IMG/VR virus record: IMGVR_UViG_3300036861_001071
Span: 1-25,638 of that record
Reading direction: 5' to 3' (one strand)
Length of the DNA: 25,638 bases
From: a virus
Position numbers and translations under genes: made by a program. The notes beneath the pieces are model-generated. The model did no database searches, was not told the DNA's origin, and worked only from the letters and a program-made list of their open reading frames with translations. Below are positions 19,324 to 25,638 of the stretch, in pieces (position 1 is the first letter of the stretch; the number at the start of each line of letters is the position of its first letter).

Positions 19324-19391
19324 CCGCGGGGGTTGCCGTCCTTTTAGTGACGGATTGCGAAAATCGCAGCTAAACCTCCGCGGAATTTTTT
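19324..19391 (+). terminator. three-way-junction RNA element with U-tract
   Basis: Right after the tRNA: an 11-bp closing stem (19324-19334 with 19373-19383, one G-U) encloses two 5-bp hairpins (19336-19340/19349-19353 and 19356-19360/19364-19368, AAA loop). TTTTTT (19386-19391) follows directly, and the GTG of the next gene is at 19392. It reads as a branched terminator for the tRNA transcript, or as a leader that controls the next gene. Confidence 0.75.
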
Positions 19392-19703
19392 GTGAAAGTA
19401 TTTACATTTTACGATGGGTCGGCGGAGGCTCCCCCGAACCAAGCGAGTCTCATAAAGTTGTGGATGCAGTCGTGGCAGCGGATGGGCTGGGAGCCCCGGC
19501 TATTGACGAGTAAAACAATCGGGGGTCGTCCCCGAGCGTTTGCTTATAGTCCCAGACTCAAGGGAGTTTTTGTTCCGAGCAATGTGATTAACTTCGGGTT
19601 GCGGCGTCGTCCGAAGAACTGGGATTACGTAATTGATTCCGCCATTGTTGTTTTTCACGATTACGATCCGAAACAAGTTTTGAATCATCCCCGATGGCGT
19701 TAA
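19392..19703 (+). CDS. hypothetical protein, 103 aa
   Basis: Begins MKVFTFYDGS and continues LIKLWMQSWQRMGWEPRLLT. This opening (strand, then L-x-x-x-W-x-x-S-W-x-x-x-G-W-E-P) resembles the first Rossmann strand and helix of glycosyltransferase-like phage proteins, but the rest is too short for a full enzyme. GTG start immediately after a U-tract, no ribosome site; the end overlaps the TerL start by 10 bases. Perhaps a truncated or minimal member. Confidence 0.65.
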   Translation: MKVFTFYDGSAEAPPNQASLIKLWMQSWQRMGWEPRLLTSKTIGGRPRAFAYSPRLKGVFVPSNVINFGLRRRPKNWDYVIDSAIVVFHDYDPKQVLNHPRWR

Positions 19704-21607
19704 AGACTCCGGCAGAACAAAATGTCGCTCGCTTAGTCGCAGAGAAAGTTCACAAAGAAAAGTTTCTTGAAGCGGCTCAGGTCATTAATGATTTTTGCAA
19801 ACTGGGGTTGCGTTTAAACGATGACGATCCCAAAAACGTTCTTCCGATTCTTCAGAACTATCTTCACTACCTGTTGAACGAAGGCGGAACTGAAGAAGCG
19901 GCTTCGATCCTTTGGACTCCAAATCAGTTTACCTCCGAGTCCCAGTCGGTAAAAGACATTTGGGATTTGTTCGACCGGGCGAGCATGGGGTTGATCATGG
20001 GCGCGGCGTCTATGTCGAAATCGTATTCGATGGGCGTCCGGCTGATGCTGGAGTGGATTCGCGATCCCGAGTGGACGACGATTAAAGTGGTTGGCCCTAG
20101 CGAAGATCATTTGGAGCAGAATTTATTTTCGCATTTGGTCAGTCTTCACACGTCCGCGAAACTTCCGATGCCGGGTTCGACCGGGGACTTGTTTATTGGG
20201 CTGGACCGGCGAAATCAAATATCGGCGATCCGCGGAGTGGTGATCCCCATCGGGCAAGTAAAGAAGTCTGGCCGCTTGCAAGGAACGAAACGCAAGCCGC
20301 GCCCGAAGTCTCATCCAATTTTTGGCCCTCTGTCGCGGCTGTTTATTTTCATCGACGAATTTGAAAACGTTCCGCAAGGTATTTGGAAAGACATCGACAA
20401 CGTGGTGTCCCAAGTCGAAGATGAAGGCGAGAATAAATCCACGTTCAAAATTTTTGGTGCATACAATCCCAACGATCAGAATAACGAAGTCGGTCAGCGC
20501 GCAAAGCCCGTGTTTGGGTGGGCAAATTTTGATGTTGATTCTCACTACAAGTGGAAGTCGGAGCGCGGTTGGGAAGTGTTGCGGCTCGATGGCGAAAAGT
20601 GCGAGAACGTATTGCAGGGCAAGGTAGTTTTTCCCGGCATGCAGACCCAGTCCGGGCTGGAAACCACGGCGCGCAACAGTGGTGGTCGCCAATCCGCGGG
20701 CTACATGACGATGGGGCGTGGTGCCTATCCGCCGCAGGGCGTGGAACTCACAATAATTCCTCCGGGGATGATTCCGAAATGCCGCGGAGAATTTATTTGG
20801 CTCGATGATCCGAGACCGGTGGGAGCTATCGATCTGGCTCTGGAAGGCGGGGCGAACGCGAGTTACAGTCTGGGAAAACTCGGCATGGCGACGGGAATGA
20901 AGATGGTTCCGTCGCTGGAACATCCAAATGGGCTGACGGTGATGTTCAAGGATCGGGCGAATCAGATAACCCCGCGCTGGGGGCTTCAGGCGGAGCAGCA
21001 GTTCGTGCTCCCGAAAGGCGATACGGTCGCAATGAAAGAGGAAGTCATTCGGGTGACGAAGCGCGCCGGGGTAAAACCAGAATTTTTCGCTTGTGACAGG
21101 ACAGGCCACGGGCAGGGCGTAGCAGATTTGATCAAATACGAATGGTCGTCCGCGATCCATGCGATCAATTATTCCCAGAGTTCCTCGACAGAGAAGATCA
21201 TGGTCGAAGACGCGATGACTTGCGAGGAAGAATATTTTCGAATCGATTCTGAGCTTTGGTTTGCGCTTCGCGCGTGGATGGAGTTCGGATACCTTCTGTT
21301 TTCACCTGCGTTTGATTTGACAAAATTGACTCCGCAACTCACGCAGCGAAAGTTTCGGTCGGTAGGAACAAAGAAAAAAGTTGAATCGAAAAAAGATTAC
21401 ATGAGCCGCGGGTATTCTTCGCCCGACGATGCGGATTCCATCGCTTTGTTGGTCCACGCGGCACGTAAAGGACAGGCTTTGGTGTTGTCGATTCGCGGCG
21501 ATTCGCAGGACAGTGCGGAAGACGCAGGCCCGGAGGGTTGGTTTCGAGAAATGGAGATGCGCGGAGGGGTTTACATCGATGCTTCGAACCGGGGAGATCA
21601 TTTATGA
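19694..21607 (+). CDS. terL: terminase large subunit
   Basis: 637-aa packaging ATPase-nuclease. ATPase part: deviant Walker A GAASMSKS (103-110), Walker B LFIFIDE (216-222), and GAYNPN (256-261) at the motif III position. Nuclease part: Asp380 in GAIDLAL, Asp468 in FACDRTG and the DDADS cluster (578-582), the three acidic sites of the RNase H-like domain. The first 80 residues are a helical extension. It should cut and pump DNA into proheads through the portal encoded downstream. It shares a 10-base overlap with the previous gene and ATGA with the next. Confidence 0.93.
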   Translation: MALKTPAEQNVARLVAEKVHKEKFLEAAQVINDFCKLGLRLNDDDPKNVLPILQNYLHYLLNEGGTEEAASILWTPNQFTSESQSVKDIWDLFDRASMGLIMGAASMSKSYSMGVRLMLEWIRDPEWTTIKVVGPSEDHLEQNLFSHLVSLHTSAKLPMPGSTGDLFIGLDRRNQISAIRGVVIPIGQVKKSGRLQGTKRKPRPKSHPIFGPLSRLFIFIDEFENVPQGIWKDIDNVVSQVEDEGENKSTFKIFGAYNPNDQNNEVGQRAKPVFGWANFDVDSHYKWKSERGWEVLRLDGEKCENVLQGKVVFPGMQTQSGLETTARNSGGRQSAGYMTMGRGAYPPQGVELTIIPPGMIPKCRGEFIWLDDPRPVGAIDLALEGGANASYSLGKLGMATGMKMVPSLEHPNGLTVMFKDRANQITPRWGLQAEQQFVLPKGDTVAMKEEVIRVTKRAGVKPEFFACDRTGHGQGVADLIKYEWSSAIHAINYSQSSSTEKIMVEDAMTCEEEYFRIDSELWFALRAWMEFGYLLFSPAFDLTKLTPQLTQRKFRSVGTKKKVESKKDYMSRGYSSPDDADSIALLVHAARKGQALVLSIRGDSQDSAEDAGPEGWFREMEMRGGVYIDASNRGDHL

Positions 21608-22185
21608 AGCGGATAAATGAGGCGTTGTATCCGAAAAATGGCGGGCATCTGTTTATTGAGTCTGATGGATCGCGGCATGTCGATTCTTCGTGGGGGAATG
21701 TGATTCGTCGGGTCACGGCGTATCGAAAAAGAGCAAAATTACCGCCGGGAAATCCTGAAAAAGAGGTTCAGGCGCAGGCGTGCGACCGGAATCCGAATAT
21801 TTGTTATGAGAGTGAGGGAAAAATGCCGTCTACGATAAAAAAAATCTCGTCTATGAAAAGCCGGGTGTTGCTATGGTGTGCGAATCTTGCGCGCCGCAAC
21901 CAAAACGGGGAACTTAAATTTGTTTCGTTGAACGAAACCCATGATCGAGTGAACATTTGCGCGGCGTGCCCCAAAAATACGGCTTATCCAGACGGATGTT
22001 CCAGTTGTAAAAAAGCAATTCGTGAATATCGCAAAACGTTAGTGCCCGGACGCCCGATGGATACCGTTCGGTTGCACGGGTGCGCGGTTTTGGGTGAGGA
22101 TGTGGGAATTGCAACGCATCTCGATGAGCATCGGGTCAACAATCCGGAGCTTCCGGGGCATTGTTGGAGAAAGGCGGGCGCGTGA
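21604..22185 (+). CDS. Cys-cluster protein between TerL and portal, 193 aa
   Basis: The N-terminal 75 residues are polar; the C-terminal half has a Cys cluster ICAACPKNT...CSSCKK, then RLHGCAVL and GHCW, suitable for zinc or an iron-sulphur cluster. Similar Cys-rich proteins sit beside terminase/portal genes in some tailed phages, with unknown role. ATGA overlap at the start, GTGA at the end. Confidence 0.7.
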   Translation: MKRINEALYPKNGGHLFIESDGSRHVDSSWGNVIRRVTAYRKRAKLPPGNPEKEVQAQACDRNPNICYESEGKMPSTIKKISSMKSRVLLWCANLARRNQNGELKFVSLNETHDRVNICAACPKNTAYPDGCSSCKKAIREYRKTLVPGRPMDTVRLHGCAVLGEDVGIATHLDEHRVNNPELPGHCWRKAGA

Positions 22186-22445
22186 TCTGGCGCTGGAGCA
22201 TGCCTTTTTCGTTTTTGGCCGCGATGGCGCGTTCCGCGTGGGCGCGCGTGCGTGGATATGAGATTTTTGCAGATGGAGAAACGGTTATGGATCGTCAAGA
22301 TCAATGTGTCAAATGTGAATTTTTTGATGGAGAACAATGTTCCGTTTGTGGTTGCCTTATAGCGGCAAAAACAGTGTTGGCATTGGAGCAGTGTCCAAAA
22401 AAGAAGTGGCCGCGGATTTGGATTGCGCGGAAGCGCCAAAACTGA
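22182..22445 (+). CDS. small Cys-cluster protein, 87 aa
   Basis: GTG start overlapping the previous TGA. After a basic, Trp-containing N-terminus there is CVKCEFFDGEQCSVCGCLI...EQCPKKKW. The pattern C-x-x-C...C-x-x-C-G-C...K...C-P-x-x-K-W is a known small phage zinc-binding motif found near head genes. Likely a partner or paralogue of the preceding Cys protein. Its last codons carry the portal gene promoter. Confidence 0.75.
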   Translation: MIWRWSMPFSFLAAMARSAWARVRGYEIFADGETVMDRQDQCVKCEFFDGEQCSVCGCLIAAKTVLALEQCPKKKWPRIWIARKRQN

Positions 22446-22451
22446 CACTAT
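22423..22451 (+). promoter_or_regulatory. CACTAT-type promoter of the portal gene
   Basis: TTGCGC (22423-22428), 17-bp spacer, GACACTATTT (hexamer 22446-22451), 13 bases to the ATG at 22465. Same -35 as the promoter at 14700. Confidence 0.6.
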
Positions 22452-22464
22452 TTATCGACTTAGT

Positions 22465-24516
22465 ATGCCCGAAGATTATCGTGATTCAACCGGTGGGTTA
22501 ATTCAGTCCCCGAAGATCAGTTCCAAGGGGGAACCCACTCAAAAATCGATTAAAGACGCCGCAATGGCGAAAGAAGTCGTCAACACCATTATCCAAGCCG
22601 GTAAAAATCGGGCGATTGTCAACTCCCGGATCTTGGCGAAGATCAACGCGGAGCGGCCTTATGATCAGTGCAAACTCGACAATGACGGAGTGGGTTGGCG
22701 GCAGAATTTCACGACCCGACCCCTCGCGTCACTGACGGAAAAGGTTTGGCCCCGGTTTGTCGAGGCGGTGAACGGGCTGAAATACTTCACGGATTCGAAA
22801 CTGCCGGACACTTTTGAAAACGCCACGGAAAAAACGGAAAAATTCCGTGAAGTGATCACGAAAACCATCCGCAACAAAAAAGGCTGGACGACGACTTTGG
22901 AAAATACGGCGTTCGACAATTCTTTGTTCGGCAGCACTGTTTTGGCGCATCTCGACGAGTATAATTTCATGCCGAAACAGTTCCGGTCTGACGAATATTT
23001 TTTAGCGGACGGGACAAAACAAAACGTCATCTACACACAGGTCGCGGTGTTGAAAGAAATGATGCTTCCGCACGAGCTTTACCAGTTGATCAAAGATCGA
23101 GACGCGGCGGAGACGGTCGGATGGGACATTCAGAAAACGGTCGATCAAATTAACAAAGCGGCCCCCTCGCAGATTCGGGATCGGTTGGTCACAGGCGGAA
23201 CGCTGGAAGCGTGGTATCAGAATGCTTTTCGCGAGTTGACTGTCGGCGCGTCGTATATGGCCGGAGCGAGCGTTATCTCCGTTTACACGCTGCTCGCGCG
23301 CGAGGTTACAGGAAAGATTTCTCACTATCGACTCGCGGGCGAGGCGCTCGATTTGATTTTCGAAAAAGATGATCGATTTGACTCCGCGGAAGACTGCCTT
23401 GCGTTTTTCTCTTTTGAAAAGGGGAACGACACTATGGCCGGGAGCAAAGGCATCGGTCGTCAACTTTACGAACTGGCCGGGATGATTGACCGCGCGCGAA
23501 ACGAGGTTGTGGACCGCGCCATCATGTCTGGAAAAACCATCGTGCAGGGAGACGTGAAACGAATTCACACGTTTAAGATGAACGTCATCGGCATGATGGC
23601 AATTGTCCCGAATGGGTGGAACTTTATCGAACAAAAAATCGACGGAAACGTAGAACCGTTCCTGAAACTCGATGCGTATTTTTCCAGCATCGCGGATCAA
23701 TTGGTTGGCGCAGTGTCGGCCCCGAAGATCGAGGGCGAAGCTTTTCGTTCCCCGGTCGCGTGGAATATTTTAGCTCAACGTGAAGAAGAAAATCGTGATA
23801 TTCGGATTGCTCGTTTTCTTGAACAGTTCACCAATCTCATCGCCACGATGCAGAAACGCATTTGTGATTCCGAGAGCGTGGACCCGGATGCAAAAGCCGC
23901 AAGGAAATTATTGCTAGAGCACATGAGTGCGGAGGAAATAAAGGAACTGGCGAATCAGCCGGTTGCTTCTACTGTTCGGGATTTGACTCCGATTCAACGG
24001 CAGATCATTGTGGCGATTGCGACGGAAAAACGAGGGAACCCGTTGTATAATCAGCGTCAGCTTGAAGTGGAGGATTTGACGAATCGAATCGGTGCGGATT
24101 TTGTGAAACGGGTATTGCTGCCGACGAATGATCCTACGGAACAGGCGGAGCAGCAACGGTTGCAGCAAATGGAGTTGGCGGTGATTCTTCAGGGTCAACC
24201 GGTCCCGGTGAGCCCGCGTGACAATCATTTGATCCACTTGAACATGCTGTTGCCTATTGCGGAGCAAGCCGCGGGCGCGATAATGCAGGGTCAGGCGGAA
24301 ACGGCGACGTTGGAACAGCTTTTGGCCCACATTACAGAGCATTACAATATGGCGCTTCAGGCGGGGACGAAGCCCGAGGAATTGAAATCCGTTGCGGCTT
24401 TGGTGAAGAAAGCAAATACGGAAATTGCGAAGCTTAAACAACTCGACGAGCAGGCCGCGCAGTTGCAGCAGCAGTCTCAACAGCATGATGCCGAACAAAT
24501 GTCGGCTACAGTTTAA
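22465..24516 (+). CDS. portal protein (probable)
   Basis: 683-aa protein placed after TerL and before a scaffold-like gene, the usual portal position. Its length fits the large portals of T7/P22-like or crAss-type heads. It has a helical N-terminal part with VGWRQNFTTRPLASLTEKVW (about 86-105), a mixed middle (stem and wing region) and a long C-terminal helix rich in Gln/Glu (AAQLQQQSQQHDAEQM), typical of portal barrels. No enzyme motif. The start at 22465 follows the promoter; the frame is open upstream to 22423. Stop TAA lies within a GTTTAAAC. Confidence 0.78.
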   Translation: MPEDYRDSTGGLIQSPKISSKGEPTQKSIKDAAMAKEVVNTIIQAGKNRAIVNSRILAKINAERPYDQCKLDNDGVGWRQNFTTRPLASLTEKVWPRFVEAVNGLKYFTDSKLPDTFENATEKTEKFREVITKTIRNKKGWTTTLENTAFDNSLFGSTVLAHLDEYNFMPKQFRSDEYFLADGTKQNVIYTQVAVLKEMMLPHELYQLIKDRDAAETVGWDIQKTVDQINKAAPSQIRDRLVTGGTLEAWYQNAFRELTVGASYMAGASVISVYTLLAREVTGKISHYRLAGEALDLIFEKDDRFDSAEDCLAFFSFEKGNDTMAGSKGIGRQLYELAGMIDRARNEVVDRAIMSGKTIVQGDVKRIHTFKMNVIGMMAIVPNGWNFIEQKIDGNVEPFLKLDAYFSSIADQLVGAVSAPKIEGEAFRSPVAWNILAQREEENRDIRIARFLEQFTNLIATMQKRICDSESVDPDAKAARKLLLEHMSAEEIKELANQPVASTVRDLTPIQRQIIVAIATEKRGNPLYNQRQLEVEDLTNRIGADFVKRVLLPTNDPTEQAEQQRLQQMELAVILQGQPVPVSPRDNHLIHLNMLLPIAEQAAGAIMQGQAETATLEQLLAHITEHYNMALQAGTKPEELKSVAALVKKANTEIAKLKQLDEQAAQLQQQSQQHDAEQMSATV

Positions 24517-24533
24517 ACAGAAAAATACCTACC

Positions 24534-24836
24534 ATGATAACGAATGACTCCCTAGAATGGGATTCTGAAGACGTTGCGAATCTTCGCGCGTGGCTCAGCA
24601 CTAAAACCGGTGCCCGATTTTTACCGAAAGCTTTGGAGGCTACTCCGGAGCTTTTGTCGAGCGGGGAAACGAACGACATTCTGATCCGGAATGGCGAAGT
24701 CCGCGGATGTCAACTGATCGCTCGGACAATTTTATCTTTGACCGTTATTCCGCCTGCGCCTGTGCAGGACCAGAACGCATATCCCGATTTGGAGGATGAC
24801 CAGAAATGGAACGACGGTCAAAAACTTCAACCATAA
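24534..24836 (+). CDS. hypothetical protein, 100 aa
   Basis: Acidic protein with N-terminal DVANLRAWLSTKTGARFLP and a central helix ILIRNGEVRGCQLIARTILSL. This 'L-x-x-W-L-x-T-x-x-G-x-x-F' plus 'G-x-x-x-G-x-x-x-x-I' layout is seen in small proteins between portal and capsid genes of various phages, role unknown. The sequence ACCTACC lies just before the ATG, and a similar ACCTACT precedes the next gene; neither is a Shine-Dalgarno. Confidence 0.65.
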   Translation: MITNDSLEWDSEDVANLRAWLSTKTGARFLPKALEATPELLSSGETNDILIRNGEVRGCQLIARTILSLTVIPPAPVQDQNAYPDLEDDQKWNDGQKLQP

Positions 24837-24842
24837 CCTACT

Positions 24843-25638
24843 ATGCCAGACGAAATCAAAACACCCCCGAACCCCGCTGAAAATAACAAAAAAGTTGCCG
24901 ATACACTTTTGCAACAGGGCGAAGTTAGCCCGCATGCAAACGATCTCGATGTTCGACATTCGCAAGACGCCCTCGATGAGTTGGCCGCGGCGAAGACAAA
25001 AGAAAACGAAGACAAGCCGGTGATCGAGGCAGAGCCCGAGACTCCCCCGGCGGACGACGAAGCCACGAAGAAAGCCGCAGCCGAAAAAGCTGCCGCCGAC
25101 GAGAAAGCTGCCGCGGAAAAGAAAGCGTCTGACGAAGCGTCGTTGAAAAAGCATGAGGATATTTTCAAGGACACCCCATCGCTTCCCGCGAACGCGAGCC
25201 CCAAATCTTCTGAGGCGTTTACGGCGGTGAAGCTGCGAGCGGCGCAAGAAATCAGCGCGCGAGATCAGGAATTGGAAAAGGTTCGTAAGGAGAACGAAGA
25301 CCTCAAAACGAAGGTCGGTTCTGTCCGGCAGTTGACCCCCGAACTTGAATCGGAGTTGAAAGAGCTTCGGGATTTTCGCAACCGGCTCGATGTCGAGGCT
25401 GATCCGAAGTTCAAGGAGTTTCAGAAAACGGTTGCGTCTTCGCAGGAGTTTATCTATGCGCAACTGCGTAAATCTCCCGTGGTGGACGACAAGGTGATCG
25501 ACGAGATCAAGAAATACGGTGGCCCCGAGATGGTTGATCTTTCGAAGCTTTTCGAGAAAATTAAAGACCCGACTCTGCAACGTTTGGTCGAAGCAAAAGT
25601 GGCCGATATTGAGCAAGCCAAGTGGAACCGTGAAGAAG
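24843..25638 (+). CDS. scaffold-like protein, cut by the right edge
   Basis: Open from the ATG at 24843 to the end of the window (265 codons and counting). Very acidic and helical: an Ala/Glu/Lys-rich stretch (ATKKAAAEKAAADEKAAAEK, about residues 77-96) and long coiled-coil segments (LEKVRKENEDLKTKV). Such low-complexity charged helices between portal and major capsid genes are typical of phage scaffolding proteins, which guide prohead assembly. The major capsid gene would be expected next, outside the window. Confidence 0.72.
   Translation, partial: MPDEIKTPPNPAENNKKVADTLLQQGEVSPHANDLDVRHSQDALDELAAAKTKENEDKPVIEAEPETPPADDEATKKAAAEKAAADEKAAAEKKASDEASLKKHEDIFKDTPSLPANASPKSSEAFTAVKLRAAQEISARDQELEKVRKENEDLKTKVGSVRQLTPELESELKELRDFRNRLDVEADPKFKEFQKTVASSQEFIYAQLRKSPVVDDKVIDEIKKYGGPEMVDLSKLFEKIKDPTLQRLVEAKVADIEQAKWNREE

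Noticed and set aside
20123-21160. 345-codon frame antisense to the terminase gene
   Set aside because: The sense frame has all terminase motifs. The antisense protein is Arg/His/Phe-rich with no domain, as expected for a shadow of codon bias.
23430-23435. CACTAT within the portal gene
   Set aside because: No TTG-type hexamer 17 bp upstream and no gene start nearby; taken as chance.
24732-25616. 294-codon antisense frame at the right edge
   Set aside because: It is the mirror of the acidic scaffold-like gene, hence its odd Arg/Leu/Phe richness. The sense frame starts properly at 24843 and runs off the edge.
1-25638. CRISPR array, rRNA or insertion sequence
   Set aside because: No spaced direct repeats, no rRNA-like sequence and no transposase with terminal repeats were seen.

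Overview
The window is part of a tailed double-stranded DNA phage genome (Caudoviricetes-like). The evidence is a large terminase, a portal-like protein, a scaffold-like protein, tail-type repeat proteins, a phage-borne tRNA, and dozens of tightly packed small genes joined by ATGA, GTGA, TTGA or TAATG overlaps. No close relative is recognised and the host is unknown. Base composition is moderate, TAG, TAA and TGA are all used as stops, and clear Shine-Dalgarno sequences are rare (good ones only near 216 and 18955).

Layout. Positions 1-10111 are read leftward: about 30 mostly small genes, including an HNH-AP2 endonuclease, an RNA ligase, a nucleoside 2-deoxyribosyltransferase-like protein, a Nudix hydrolase and a phosphoribosyltransferase, which looks like an early/metabolic region. 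Positions 10112-10460 form a divergent control region with two back-to-back promoters and a perfect 24-bp inverted repeat around an AT-rich core. From 10461 everything is read rightward: a small-terminase-like protein, a GIY-YIG protein, a possible Acb2/Tad1-like anti-defence protein and several small conserved phage proteins (10461-14009). Then comes a 480-base gene-free stretch that looks like a structured RNA (14023-14500), a membrane/protease cluster (14736-15887), tail-like structural proteins (15917-18240), a serine recombinase (18272), a terminator, a tRNA-Met and a structured RNA element (19171-19391). Finally the packaging/head module runs from 19392 off the right edge: TerL, two Cys-cluster proteins, portal and scaffold-like protein.

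The main finding is the control system. Fifteen promoter-like sites can be read by eye, all with a 17-bp spacer. One group (6 sites) is TTGACN/TTGCGT-N17-TANNNT with exactly 6 (once 8) bases to the ATG, which puts the predicted transcription start on or next to the start codon. The other group (9 sites) has a conserved CACTAT(TA) -10 block, with TTGNNN or TGGCGC (once TCGACT) 17 bp upstream. It precedes seven protein genes, the putative ncRNA and the tRNA, and several of these mRNAs would have leaders of 0-3 bases. The phage therefore seems to use leaderless transcripts widely, and it carries a Met tRNA with an initiator-like acceptor end whose own promoter would start transcription at the mature 5' end. 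An 8-bp palindrome, GTTTAAAC, occurs eight times and abuts the -35 box in three of the promoters, so it is a candidate operator. All of this is read from sequence only and no search was run.
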